64,000 bases of DNA from JABFSS01 sp964449445 (GTDB lineage Bacteria > Patescibacteriota > Gracilibacteria > Peribacterales > Peribacteraceae): assembly GCA_964449445.1 (NCBI GenBank), contig CAYUZT010000008.1:11165-75164 (forward strand), written 5' to 3'. The position numbers and the translations under genes are program-made. The notes below the pieces were generated by a model. That model had not been told where the DNA came from and made no database searches. It saw only the letters and a program-made list of their open reading frames with translations. This document shows positions 56,496 through 63,775 of this stretch, piece after piece. The first letter of the stretch is position 1, and each line of letters starts with the position of its first letter.

Positions 56496-57272
56496 TTATG
56501 AAACCCCCACTGCCTTCAGCAATGTTGATCTTTCTGCGGGAGAGAGCTCACGAATCTTTCCGGGTTTCATCGCCGGATCTTCAAGAGTCATAATCCGCAC
56601 GCGCTTGAGTGTTTCCACTGGCGCTCCCACCTTCTGACACATGCGCCGGATCTGTCGGTTTTTTCCTTCAGTGAGCGCAATACGGAAACTGGACTCACTG
56701 AGCCGTCGAACCCGTGTAGGCTTTGTTTTTTCTCCCGAGATCGTCATCCCCTCCTCAAGTTTTCGGATCTGTCCGTCTTTGATCACGTGTGTGACGGTGA
56801 CCTCGTATTCTTTTTCATGATCGAACTTCGGATGTGTGAGACGATACGCAAGAACGCCGTCGTTTGTGAGGAGCAGCAGGCCTTCGGAGTCTTTGTCGAG
56901 ACGGCCGACCGGATAAATTTTGCCCTGAAGTTGTTGAGGTAACAGATCGCGGACGGAGGAGTCCGAAGAAACCGACGTAACCGATGAAACCGAGGATCCT
57001 CGGTTGCCTTGGTTGCTTCGGTTTCCTCGGTTGCTTTCAATATTGGTCGTCACCACCCCTCTCGGTTTATACATCAAGTAATAGAGCATCTCCTGCCTGC
57101 CTTGAGCCACCTTTCCATCCACCGTGACCTCGTCGACTTCGGGATCCGCTTTTTGCCCCAGCATCGCGACTTTGCCGTTCACTTTCACGAGCCCCTGCGT
57201 GATGTACTCCTCTGCCTTCCGACGAGAGGCGATGCCACGAGCCGAGAGTATTTTTTGAATGCGTTCGAGCAT
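56496..57272 (-). CDS. Pseudouridine synthase, RsuA/RluB family, with repeat-derived insert
   Basis: A 258-residue protein: an S4 RNA-binding domain (ERIQKILSARGIASRRKAEEYITQGLVKVNGKVA, 3-36) and a catalytic domain with PVGRLDKDSEGLLLLTNDG (catalytic Asp126) and EGKNRQIRRMCQKVGAPVETLKRVRI. RluB modifies 23S rRNA and RsuA 16S rRNA; the sequence does not decide. Residues about 78-107 (IESNRGNRSNQGNRG, SSVSSVTSVSS) are encoded by the palindrome at 56958-57036 and interrupt the linker. The start is 7 nt after a TAGCGT box. Confidence 0.92.
   Translation of the reverse strand: MLERIQKILSARGIASRRKAEEYITQGLVKVNGKVAMLGQKADPEVDEVTVDGKVAQGRQEMLYYLMYKPRGVVTTNIESNRGNRSNQGNRGSSVSSVTSVSSDSSVRDLLPQQLQGKIYPVGRLDKDSEGLLLLTNDGVLAYRLTHPKFDHEKEYEVTVTHVIKDGQIRKLEEGMTISGEKTKPTRVRRLSESSFRIALTEGKNRQIRRMCQKVGAPVETLKRVRIMTLEDPAMKPGKIRELSPAERSTLLKAVGVS
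56958..57036. repeat. GGTTGCCTTGGTTTC-type palindrome inside the pseudouridine synthase gene
   Basis: The left arm reiterates GAAACCGACGTAACC and the right arm GGTTGCTTCGGTTTCC, around GAGGATCCTC. The whole palindrome is read in frame as a 30-residue linker. Confidence 0.75.
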
Positions 57273-57279
57273 CGCGAGA

Positions 57280-57285
57280 ACGCTA
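57280..57285 (-). promoter_or_regulatory. -10 box of the pseudouridine synthase gene, probably leaderless
   Basis: TAGCGT on the minus strand, 7 nt before the ATG at 57272. Confidence 0.4.
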
Positions 57286-57424
57286 CCTTATAATGGTGAG
57301 CGGAGTCGAACCATTGAATTCTTTCAAGCATGTATACGAAAGAATGTCACATCTGGGTGTCTTTCGCGACGTGTAAGTTCGACCACTCTTCTGCGTCATA
57401 TTGGTATCAACCTCCTCCTTTATT

Positions 57425-58396
57425 ATGGCTACATCCGCCTCGCGCAAACGCTATCTCCTGCCGCTTCTGACCATGGGTGGGATCTCCCTGCTTCTCGCAG
57501 GAATCGTCATGGCAGCTGCCTCCACATCCGGCTTTGGAGCCGCGATTCTACAACCCATGCTAAGTACATCGGGCCGGGGAATGCAATTTGGAGTTTTCCG
57601 TATGCACTGGTGCGGTAACGCCCGAGTGGAAGTGCGCGAAGCATGTGACGATGGAAATCGCCGCAGCGGCGACGGTTGTTCGCGGTGGTGCCAGGTGGAA
57701 CCGCGAAAAATCTGCGACGGCAAGTACTCGCTGGGTCAACGATTCCCGTCTCCCGATGGATGCAACACCTGTACCTGCACAGTGAATGGCATCGCCTGCA
57801 CACTCAAAGCATGCGCGCCGACGAGTTCCAGTGCACGTTCAACTTCGCCTTCACCATCGACGGGAACAAAATGTCTCTCCTCTAACCAGTGCCCGCGTGG
57901 ACAGTACTGCACGACGGAGGATGGCGACTGTCAGTCGGCATGCGAACCGGGCGCGATGGTGTGCATTCAGGCATGTGCCGGTGTCTGTCGCAAAAGGAGT
58001 TGTAAGCCAATGGTGTGTCCCGATGGCTCTTCTCATCCAACGTGCTCCGCAGATGGCCACGTGATTAATTACTTCGCCGATCCGTGTATGACCTCTCGAC
58101 GTTCATCATCAGCAACACCCGCAGCAAATAGATGTGACCCGAAGAAAAGGGAATTTGAAGCCGTCGTATCGGCCAACAATTCCTGCGCCAGGAACACCGA
58201 TTGCATGCTCTTTGAACAGAGCTGCCCGTACCTGACATGCGGCGTAGCGATCAACGAAGGTGGCGAAACGAGAGTGCGGGCTGCTGCGGAAAGCTATGTA
58301 TTGTGCAAACAGCAAAGCGGCGATCCTCTCCCGTGCGCAGGATGCGTGATGCAGACCGTCGCCTGTGAGAACGGGCGATGCGTTCTCCGGCAGTAA
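57425..58396 (+). CDS. Secreted cysteine-rich protein with a DUF4215-type repeat
   Basis: A 323-residue protein starting at the ATG at 57425. One hydrophobic N-terminal segment (YLLPLLTMGGISLLLAGIVMAA) is an anchor or signal. Then WCGNARVEVREACDDGNRRSGDGCSRWCQVE is a clear DUF4215/myxobacterial cysteine-rich repeat. It is followed by CDGKYSLGQRFPSPDGCNTCTCTVNGIACTLKAC (von Willebrand C-like spacing), a Ser/Thr linker and two more Cys-rich stretches. It is probably extracellular. It shares style, not sequence, with the 54140-56215 protein. Confidence 0.78.
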   Translation: MATSASRKRYLLPLLTMGGISLLLAGIVMAAASTSGFGAAILQPMLSTSGRGMQFGVFRMHWCGNARVEVREACDDGNRRSGDGCSRWCQVEPRKICDGKYSLGQRFPSPDGCNTCTCTVNGIACTLKACAPTSSSARSTSPSPSTGTKCLSSNQCPRGQYCTTEDGDCQSACEPGAMVCIQACAGVCRKRSCKPMVCPDGSSHPTCSADGHVINYFADPCMTSRRSSSATPAANRCDPKKREFEAVVSANNSCARNTDCMLFEQSCPYLTCGVAINEGGETRVRAAAESYVLCKQQSGDPLPCAGCVMQTVACENGRCVLRQ

Positions 58397-58434
58397 GATC
58401 GGAGACGCATTGCTTCGTCCTCGCGTCTGCGAAT

Positions 58435-58773
58435 TCAAGCACTCTCTTCGTCTTCGTTTTCAATAATTTTCTCTGCGGGTAATTCCAGCGCCGCCAATCT
58501 ATCTTTTATATCATCAATCTCGGTGGCAATGATGAGAAATTTTTGCCTGTTCTCTGCCGTATCAAGAATAAAGCCTGCTGTTTCGACTTCACTGTAACGC
58601 GGAGGATTTTTACCCACCAAATGAACATCTTCATTAAAACATTGCAGGAAGCGTATGGCATCCCTCAATTTTTCAAGTTCAGGAGCTTTTCGAAAATCAT
58701 ATTCAACGTTGCCGCTTGCATCGAATCCTTCGCCAACCGGCTTGACTCTTTCTGGGGTGGGCTTTGGATGCAT
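58435..58773 (-). CDS. Unknown charged protein
   Basis: A 112-residue soluble protein starting at the ATG at 58773 with HPKPTPERVKPVGEGFDASGNVEYDFRKAPELEKLRDAIRFLQ. The C-terminal half is acidic and helical (FLIIATEIDDIKDRLAALELPAEKIIENEDEESA). No cysteine motif or membrane segment. It lies 37 nt after the small gene at 58811. No family recognised. Confidence 0.6.
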   Translation of the reverse strand: MHPKPTPERVKPVGEGFDASGNVEYDFRKAPELEKLRDAIRFLQCFNEDVHLVGKNPPRYSEVETAGFILDTAENRQKFLIIATEIDDIKDRLAALELPAEKIIENEDEESA

Positions 58774-58810
58774 AGAAAGATGGGGAATATTTCGGAACAA
58801 GAAAGTACGG

Positions 58811-59020
58811 TCAAGAAATTTGAGACGTCTCACTCTGAGCTTTTATTGGGGAAAGGCCGGTCAATAGTTTCAAGTTTTGGTAATAGCCGGACACAGCAGC
58901 TCCGAGATGCGTTTCGACAATGGCCTGATGAGCATCGGGTGTCCTCATTCCATGGAGAATGTGACGGGCGACAAGTTCGTCGAGTGCGCTCTGAGGGGGT
59001 ACAGATATGTTCGGGTACAT
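58811..59020 (-). CDS. Unknown 69-residue protein
   Basis: MYPNISVPPQSALDELVARHILHGMRTPDAHQAIVETHLGAAVSGYYQNLKLLTGL and a short tail; probably helical. CATAAT lies 8 nt before the ATG, matching the leaderless pattern of genes here, which supports it as real. It probably forms a transcript with the following gene. Confidence 0.55.
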   Translation of the reverse strand: MYPNISVPPQSALDELVARHILHGMRTPDAHQAIVETHLGAAVSGYYQNLKLLTGLSPIKAQSETSQIS

Positions 59021-59028
59021 AGTTGCTG

Positions 59029-59034
59029 ATTATG
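59029..59034 (-). promoter_or_regulatory. -10 box of the 69-residue protein gene, probably leaderless
   Basis: CATAAT on the minus strand, 8 nt before the ATG at 59020. Confidence 0.4.
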
Positions 59035-59072
59035 ATTGCCCCTCATGGACATGTCAATTAGCACATACGCCG

Positions 59073-59092
59073 AAAAGCCGCACAAAGGCGGC
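59073..59092 (-). terminator. Terminator downstream of 5S rRNA
   Basis: On the minus strand GCCGC-ctttgt-GCGGC is followed by TTTT. An A/T run on the other side makes it possibly bidirectional. Confidence 0.6.
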
Positions 59093-59121
59093 CTGATTCT
59101 TTTTTTGATCTAAACGCAGGG

Positions 59122-59143
59122 TCCTGGCATCGACCTACTCTTG
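59122..59143 (-). pseudogene. Displaced copy of the 5S rRNA 3' end
   Basis: TCCTGGCATCGACCTACTCTTG matches the 5S 3' end (TCCTGGCACCGACCTACTCTTG at 59211) with one change. A palindromic element separates the two. Confidence 0.72.
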
Positions 59144-59180
59144 TCCCTCGTACGTCCGCCTCTCGGCGGACTACTCGAGA
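59144..59180. repeat. CCTCGTACG...CTACTCGAG palindrome beside 5S rRNA
   Basis: CCTCGTACGTCCGCC-TCTC-GGCGGACTACTCGAG, a relative of the GAGTAGC/CGTACGAGG elements at 31825 and 40231. Confidence 0.72.
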
Positions 59181-59200
59181 TAAACTCGGCTCTTCTCGTA

Positions 59201-59336
59201 GAGCTCATTGTCCTGGCACCGACCTACTCTTGCAGGCTGTGCCGCCGGCTACCATCGGCTCAGACGGGCTTAACTTCTGAGTTCGGAATGGGATCAGGTG
59301 TGACCCCGTCGATAGAGGCACCAGGACAATGAGCTC
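59201..59336 (-). other. Processing stem around 5S rRNA
   Basis: GAGCTCATTG (59201-59210) and CAATGAGCTC (59327-59336) are perfectly complementary and extend the 5S terminal helix by 10 bp, as in pre-5S precursors cut by RNases. Confidence 0.65.
59211..59326 (-). rRNA. 5S ribosomal RNA
   Basis: 116 nt, beginning TCCTGGTGCCTCTATCG and ending GGTCGGTGCCAGGA. It contains the conserved CCGAACTCAGAAGTTAAGC region. The ends pair to form helix I. It follows the 23S gene. Confidence 0.95.
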
Positions 59337-59354
59337 TTAGATGAGAAAAAATCT

Positions 59355-59400
59355 TCCTCGTACGCTCGCTGTTCCACAGCAAGCTACTCGGAATGACAGG
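59355..59400. repeat. CCTCGTACGCTCGC...GAGTAGC palindrome in the 23S-5S spacer
   Basis: TCCTCGTACGCTCGCTG...CAAGCTACTCGGAATGACA is the inverse orientation of the GTCATTCCGAGTAGC element beside secY. It sits at the 23S 3' end. Confidence 0.75.
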
Positions 59401-59436
59401 CAAGTTAATACTCACCTTGTAGCACACGAACAGTAC

Positions 59437-59520
59437 AGCTTCGCTGGCCAGTGGCCAGTAGCTCGTAGCAAGTGGCAAAGCCACAGGCCACAAGCTACAA
59501 GCCAAAAGCTTGAGCGAAGC
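59437..59520. repeat. GGCCAGTAGC-type palindromic insert near the 23S 3' end
   Basis: GCTTCGCTGGCCAGTGGCCAG...AGTGGC and GCCACAGGCCACAAGCTACAAG...GAGCGAAGC pair around a short centre. The insert extends a hairpin close to the 3' terminus of 23S rRNA. Confidence 0.65.
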
Positions 59521-59644
59521 GAATCGAAAAATGTTCAATTGCCCGTTCGTACCACTCGACTGAATGCATTGCTGCACGTACATCTGTGGCCGATCTAGCC
59601 GGTCGTCTTCCGGCGGGCTGATGGAGAAACGCAATCTCAGGAGG

Positions 59645-59677
<33 letters not shown>

Positions 59678-59808
59678 CGTCCGAACATAGCTACCCTGCA
59701 ATGCCGCTGACGCGACAACAGGTACACCAGAGGTTCGTCCACTCCGGTCCTCTCGTACTAGGAGCAGCTTCCTTCACGTTTCTAAGTGATCACGGAGGAT
59801 AGAGGCCA

Positions 59809-59925
<117 letters not shown>

Positions 59926-60492
59926 GGTTCGTCGCTGTGGGCGCTTGGAACCGATCAGCCTGTTATCCCTAGAGTAACTTTTATCCGTTGAGCGACAGCC
60001 CACCCACGTGGTAAGGACAAGTATAAGTTGTCCGGCTGCCGGATCACTATCACCGACTTTCGTCCCTGCTCGACCTGTAAGTCTCACAGTCAGGCCCACG
60101 TGTGCGATTACACGACAACGCCGATTTCCATCCGGCGCTAGTGGACCTTTGCGCGCCTCCGTTACTTTTTAGGAGGCAACCGCCCCAGTTAAACTGCCCG
60201 GCAAACACTGTCCCCCGCTTCGTTTCAAAGACAGGGTGAGTTTCGGCGAAACGCGAGGGTGGTATCTCAAAGTTGGCTCCGCCCCGACCGAAGTCGGAGC
60301 CTCAAAGCCTCCCACCTATTCTGCGCACGCAAATCAACGAAACAATGTCAGCGTACAGTAAAGCTTCATAGGGTCTTTTCGTCCTACCGTGATCTACCTG
60401 GCATTTGCACCAGGATTGAAATTTCACCGGACCTCGCGTCGAGACAGTGATCAGACCGTTATACCATTCGTGCGGGTCGGAACTTCAAATAT

Positions 60493-60556
60493 GCGAATGG
60501 AAAATAGTAAATGGTAAATGGAAAATGATTTTCCATTTTCCACTTTCAATTTTCCG
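60493..60556. repeat. AAATGGAAAAT-type palindrome in the 1951 intron
   Basis: AAATGGTAAATGGAAAATG and its complement CATTTTCCATTTTCCACTT form a hairpin 7 nt from the 3' splice site. Confidence 0.65.
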
Positions 60557-60730
60557 CGTGTTCCTCTCGCTGGTGAGGCGAGAACTCTGATTTCATCAGA
60601 GCGCACAAAGCCTTCCGAAAGCCACTAGCTACTTGCTACTGGCCGTTCGAAGCGCGTGTTACTTGCACCATGCAAGCCCGAGTGGCGTCTTCCACCCGCC
60701 CTGTGTCGCCACAGGGATCGGACTATATCA

Positions 60731-61021
60731 TCACCCAGTAACGCCCGTGAATGTTTCATCTCGTCCGGGCAATTTGGGTGCGCCGCTTGTAGTCTCTGAG
60801 GAACCCTTCGGTAAATTCGCTACTGCATTGAACAATTGCATCATGTACTCCTGAAGAACACGATCAACGTTTGCATCGACTGCCTCAGGAGGAACTGACA
60901 CTCTCGCAGTCACGCTTTTCGCGAGTGCTTGAATGGTCGACTCCTGTTGTTGCCAGTTCTGACCTAGTCTTTTCTCAAGGAGACTAGTCAGACCGGCAGG
61001 CAGAGTAGGAACATTTACCAT
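60731..61021 (-). CDS. Unknown protein encoded in the 1951 intron
   Basis: A 96-residue frame starting at the ATG at 61021 (MVNVPTLPAGLTSLLEKRLGQNWQQQESTIQALAKSVTARV...). AGGAAA 5 nt upstream is one of the few Shine-Dalgarno-like sequences here. The N-terminal 70 residues are helical; the tail is Gly/Ser/Thr-rich. No LAGLIDADG, GIY-YIG, HNH or His-Cys motif is seen, so it is not an obvious homing endonuclease. It lies between the two halves of the intron core, where endonuclease genes usually sit. Confidence 0.5.
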   Translation of the reverse strand: MVNVPTLPAGLTSLLEKRLGQNWQQQESTIQALAKSVTARVSVPPEAVDANVDRVLQEYMMQLFNAVANLPKGSSETTSGAPKLPGRDETFTGVTG

Positions 61022-61362
61022 AGGTTTCCTGCTGATTGTCCGCAGGAGACAGATTTTCACACAGACAATTTTATTTGTCAATGTACTGCTCCATTCTCGG
61101 ATATTCCAGCATATAGCGACGTTTTGCGCTGTGCGCAGGTCGAAGACCTGCGGCTTTGAGTGGTATTCCACATACGGTCTGTAATCAGAATTTTTTAAGA
61201 GATTCCATAACTCTTCATAAACTCAACAAACTTTACAAATAAGATCGCCCGTTGCTTTCGCGTGGGGCATTGCGGGTCTCGACCGCAAGACTACTATCAA
61301 AATCTAGAAATAATTCCTCAGTGCTGATCATTGCTGATCATTCGGGCAAGCTTTAGTCGACC

Positions 61363-61382
61363 ACCCGACAAGGAATTTCGCT
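61363..61382 (-). rRNA. 20-nt 23S exon between the two introns
   Basis: AGCGAAATTCCTTGTCGGGT, E. coli positions 1932-1951, flanked on both sides by introns. Confidence 0.85.
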
Positions 61383-62068
61383 CAAATCTGTTACAACCCC
61401 GCCTTGCGGGGCGCTGCACTATTTCTACTGCAGTCTGTATGTCTCCATACAGTTCGGACTTTATCTTTCCAGACGAGTATTCATTTTCGATGCTATGGCA
61501 CGAAATTTTGCTATCCCTTCTTTTGTAAGATGTTCACCATTCTTCATAAGAAGAAGCGCGGCTTGAAAGAGTTCAAAGTCCTGTCGCTTCTTTGACTGAA
61601 GAGGATGCTTTTTAAAGAAAGGAATGATCGTCTCCAGAAGATGACTACGACTTCGTACGCGGTATGCCATGCGATCTCCATGATTCGTTCGCACCACTCC
61701 ACACCCAAAGAATTCTTTGAGCTTGTGAAGAAGTTGCACATCGCGCTGATGTTGCACGACGGTGAATTCAGGAAGTACTTGGTAACCGATTGTCATTTCC
61801 GGATGTGGATTAACGCCAATAAAGAAACAGCCTTCTCCATCGACGAATCCGGTGATCCATTGTGCATCAAGATGCATATGTCTGGGCTGAACGTGAAGTC
61901 TCTGAGGGTTCTCTCAGCATCGTAGCATGAGAGCCTTCCCTGCGGATTGTCCCCATGTCCATCAGATTTTTACTGCCGCATTGCGACGAGTACTGGACGG
62001 TTTTGGAGGAGTTTCCCGCATATAGTTCAGTTTTACTAAGGCTAGCGATTAGCGTAATCGTTTGATTA
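61383..62068 (-). other. Group I intron in 23S rRNA at E. coli position 1931 (686 nt)
   Basis: The exon CGGTCCTAAGGT (ending at U1931) is followed by intron TAATCAAACG... and the exon resumes with AGCGAAATTCC. The core is recognisable: ATGCGGGAAACTCC and GGGGACAATCCGCAGGG (P4/P6 region) near the 5' end, and GATAAAGTCCGAACTG (P7) near the 3' end. It ends in GATTTG. It encodes a LAGLIDADG protein. Confidence 0.85.
61461..61877 (-). CDS. LAGLIDADG homing endonuclease in the 1931 intron
   Basis: A 138-residue protein with one LAGLIDADG motif, WITGFVDGEGCFF (7-19), followed by FTVVQHQRDVQLLHKLKEFFGCGVV, then RVRSRSHLLETIIPFFKKHPLQSKKRQDFELF and a helical end. A single motif implies a homodimer, as in I-CreI, which also targets this region of 23S rRNA. 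It would cut intron-less 23S genes to spread the intron. Confidence 0.9.
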   Translation of the reverse strand: MHLDAQWITGFVDGEGCFFIGVNPHPEMTIGYQVLPEFTVVQHQRDVQLLHKLKEFFGCGVVRTNHGDRMAYRVRSRSHLLETIIPFFKKHPLQSKKRQDFELFQAALLLMKNGEHLTKEGIAKFRAIASKMNTRLER

Positions 62069-62102
<34 letters not shown>

Positions 62103-62612
62103 TCAGGGCTTAGTTCGAAGGCATACACCCTCTTACGTGACCTTCTGACACTGGGCAGGCATCAGCCCCTATACGTTGCCTTGCGGCTTAGCAGGGACCT
62201 GTGATTTTGATAAACAGTCGCCTGACCTCTTTTGTTGCAACCAATCCACTACAGACTGGTAGTCCTTATCCCGAAGTTACGGACGCTTCATTGCCGAGTT
62301 CCTTAACGCGAGTTTTCCCGTTCGCCTTGGTCTACTCGACCACCCCACCGGTGTTGGTTTGCGGTACGGTTTCCGGAAACTCTGTGAGCGATGGTTTTCT
62401 TGGAGACAGAAAGGTACGCACTCGACCCCCTCGCGGGGGACATTTGGATTCCGCGCTCGACTCGAATGGCGGATTTCCCTACCACTCTTAACGTCTAACG
62501 CGTTACACGTGCAGTCAATGCGCACGCTGCGATTTTCCTATCCCGTCACACCGCTCCTAGAACGGAAGTATCCTTTTCAACGAACATGTCCACACCACAC
62601 TGGCCTCGGGCC

Positions 62613-62719
62613 AGAAATTCCAAAATCCAAAACCCAAAACCCAGGGAAATTCCAATATTCAAATTTCAAAATTGGAATTTTTATCTTCCCTGGTATTTGA
62701 TATTTGGCATTTGGTTTTT
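62613..62719. repeat. AATTCCAAAATCCAAAAC-type palindromic insert in 23S domain III
   Basis: The left arm AAATTCCAAAATCCAAAACCC and CCAGGGAAATTCCAAT pair with AATTGGAATTTTTATCTTCCCTGG and GATATTTGGCATTTGG. The insert is about 107 nt and caps a GTGCGGAC/GTCCACAC helix. Confidence 0.75.
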
Positions 62720-63069
62720 CTGCACAAAGTGCAGTGTGGTGCGGACAGAGGCTCGTTGAACTCTCAACGACCGTCCTCTGTCGATTTTCCGGAAGTTCAG
62801 GAATATTGACCTGATGTCCATCGGCTACGCCTTTCGGCCTGACCTTAGGACCGACTAACCCCACGCCGATTGCCGTTGCGTGGGAAACCTTGGGGATTCG
62901 GCGGGCAGGGTTTTCACCTGCCTAGTAGTTACTCATGCCAACAGTCTCGCTTCCGTACGCTCCACAATGCTTCACAACACTGCTTCACAGCTGAACGGAA
63001 CGCTCCTCTACCACTGGGTAGGATTGCGCGGAGAAGACAAACATCATTCTCGCACTGACACGATCGGAG

Positions 63070-63178
63070 AAAAATTCCAAAAACCAAGCACCAAAATCCA
63101 GGGAAATTCCAATGAATAAATTTCAAAGTTGGAATTTTACTCTTCCCTGGTATTTGGTTTTTGGCATTTGGTTTTTTT
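63070..63178. repeat. Same palindromic insert in 23S helix 45 region
   Basis: AAAATTCCAAAAACCAAGCACC, then CCAGGGAAATTCCAAT, with AGTTGGAATTTTACTCTTCCCTGG and GGCATTTGGTTTTT. It is closely related to the 62613 copy. The position, between segments near E. coli 1130 and 1210, is the classic helix-45 intervening-sequence site. Confidence 0.75.
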
Positions 63179-63317
63179 CTGCGACCCTGTCACGACCAAG
63201 AACTACAGTGTCTGCTCTGTGCAATCCTATCCAATCCACCGCTTCGGTGTATCGTTTAGCCCCGTTGAGTTTTCGGCGCATACGTGCAGAGACCAGTGAG
63301 CTGTTACGCTTTCTTTA

Positions 63318-63355
<38 letters not shown>

Positions 63356-63743
63356 CGCACATACACTACCTTTCCCACTGAACGATACTTTGGGACCTTA
63401 GCGAATGGTAAGGGTTCTTTCCCTTACGACGATGGCAATTCGCTGCCACCGTCTCACTCCCGTCGGCATTAAAGGCGGGTATTCGGAGTTTGTCAGGATT
63501 TGGTAAGTCGAGTTGACTCCCGCATCCAAACAGTCGCTCTACCCCCCGCCGTGCCCGACGAGGCTGCCCCTAAAGGCATTTCGAGGAGAACCAGCTATCT
63601 CCGGGTTCGGTTAGCTTTTCACTCCTATCCACAAGTCATCCCAACGTCTTGCGATACGCTATGGTTCGGTCCTCCACTCGCCTTTCGGCGGGCTTCAACC
63701 TGCTCATGGATAGCTCACCCGGTTTCGGGTCGTGTCCCTGCGA

Positions 63744-63775
<32 letters not shown>

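Larger units (their letters stand above)
60486..61362 (-). other. Group I intron in 23S rRNA at E. coli position 1951 (877 nt)
   Basis: The exon sequence CCTTGTCGGGT (ending at U1951) is followed by intron GGTCGACTAAAGC... and the exon resumes with AAGTTCCGACC. The intron ends in ATTTG, giving the terminal G. GATATAGTCCGATCC near the 3' end is the classical P7 segment. It contains a 96-residue reading frame and, near its 3' end, an A/T-rich palindrome (60493-60556). Confidence 0.8.
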
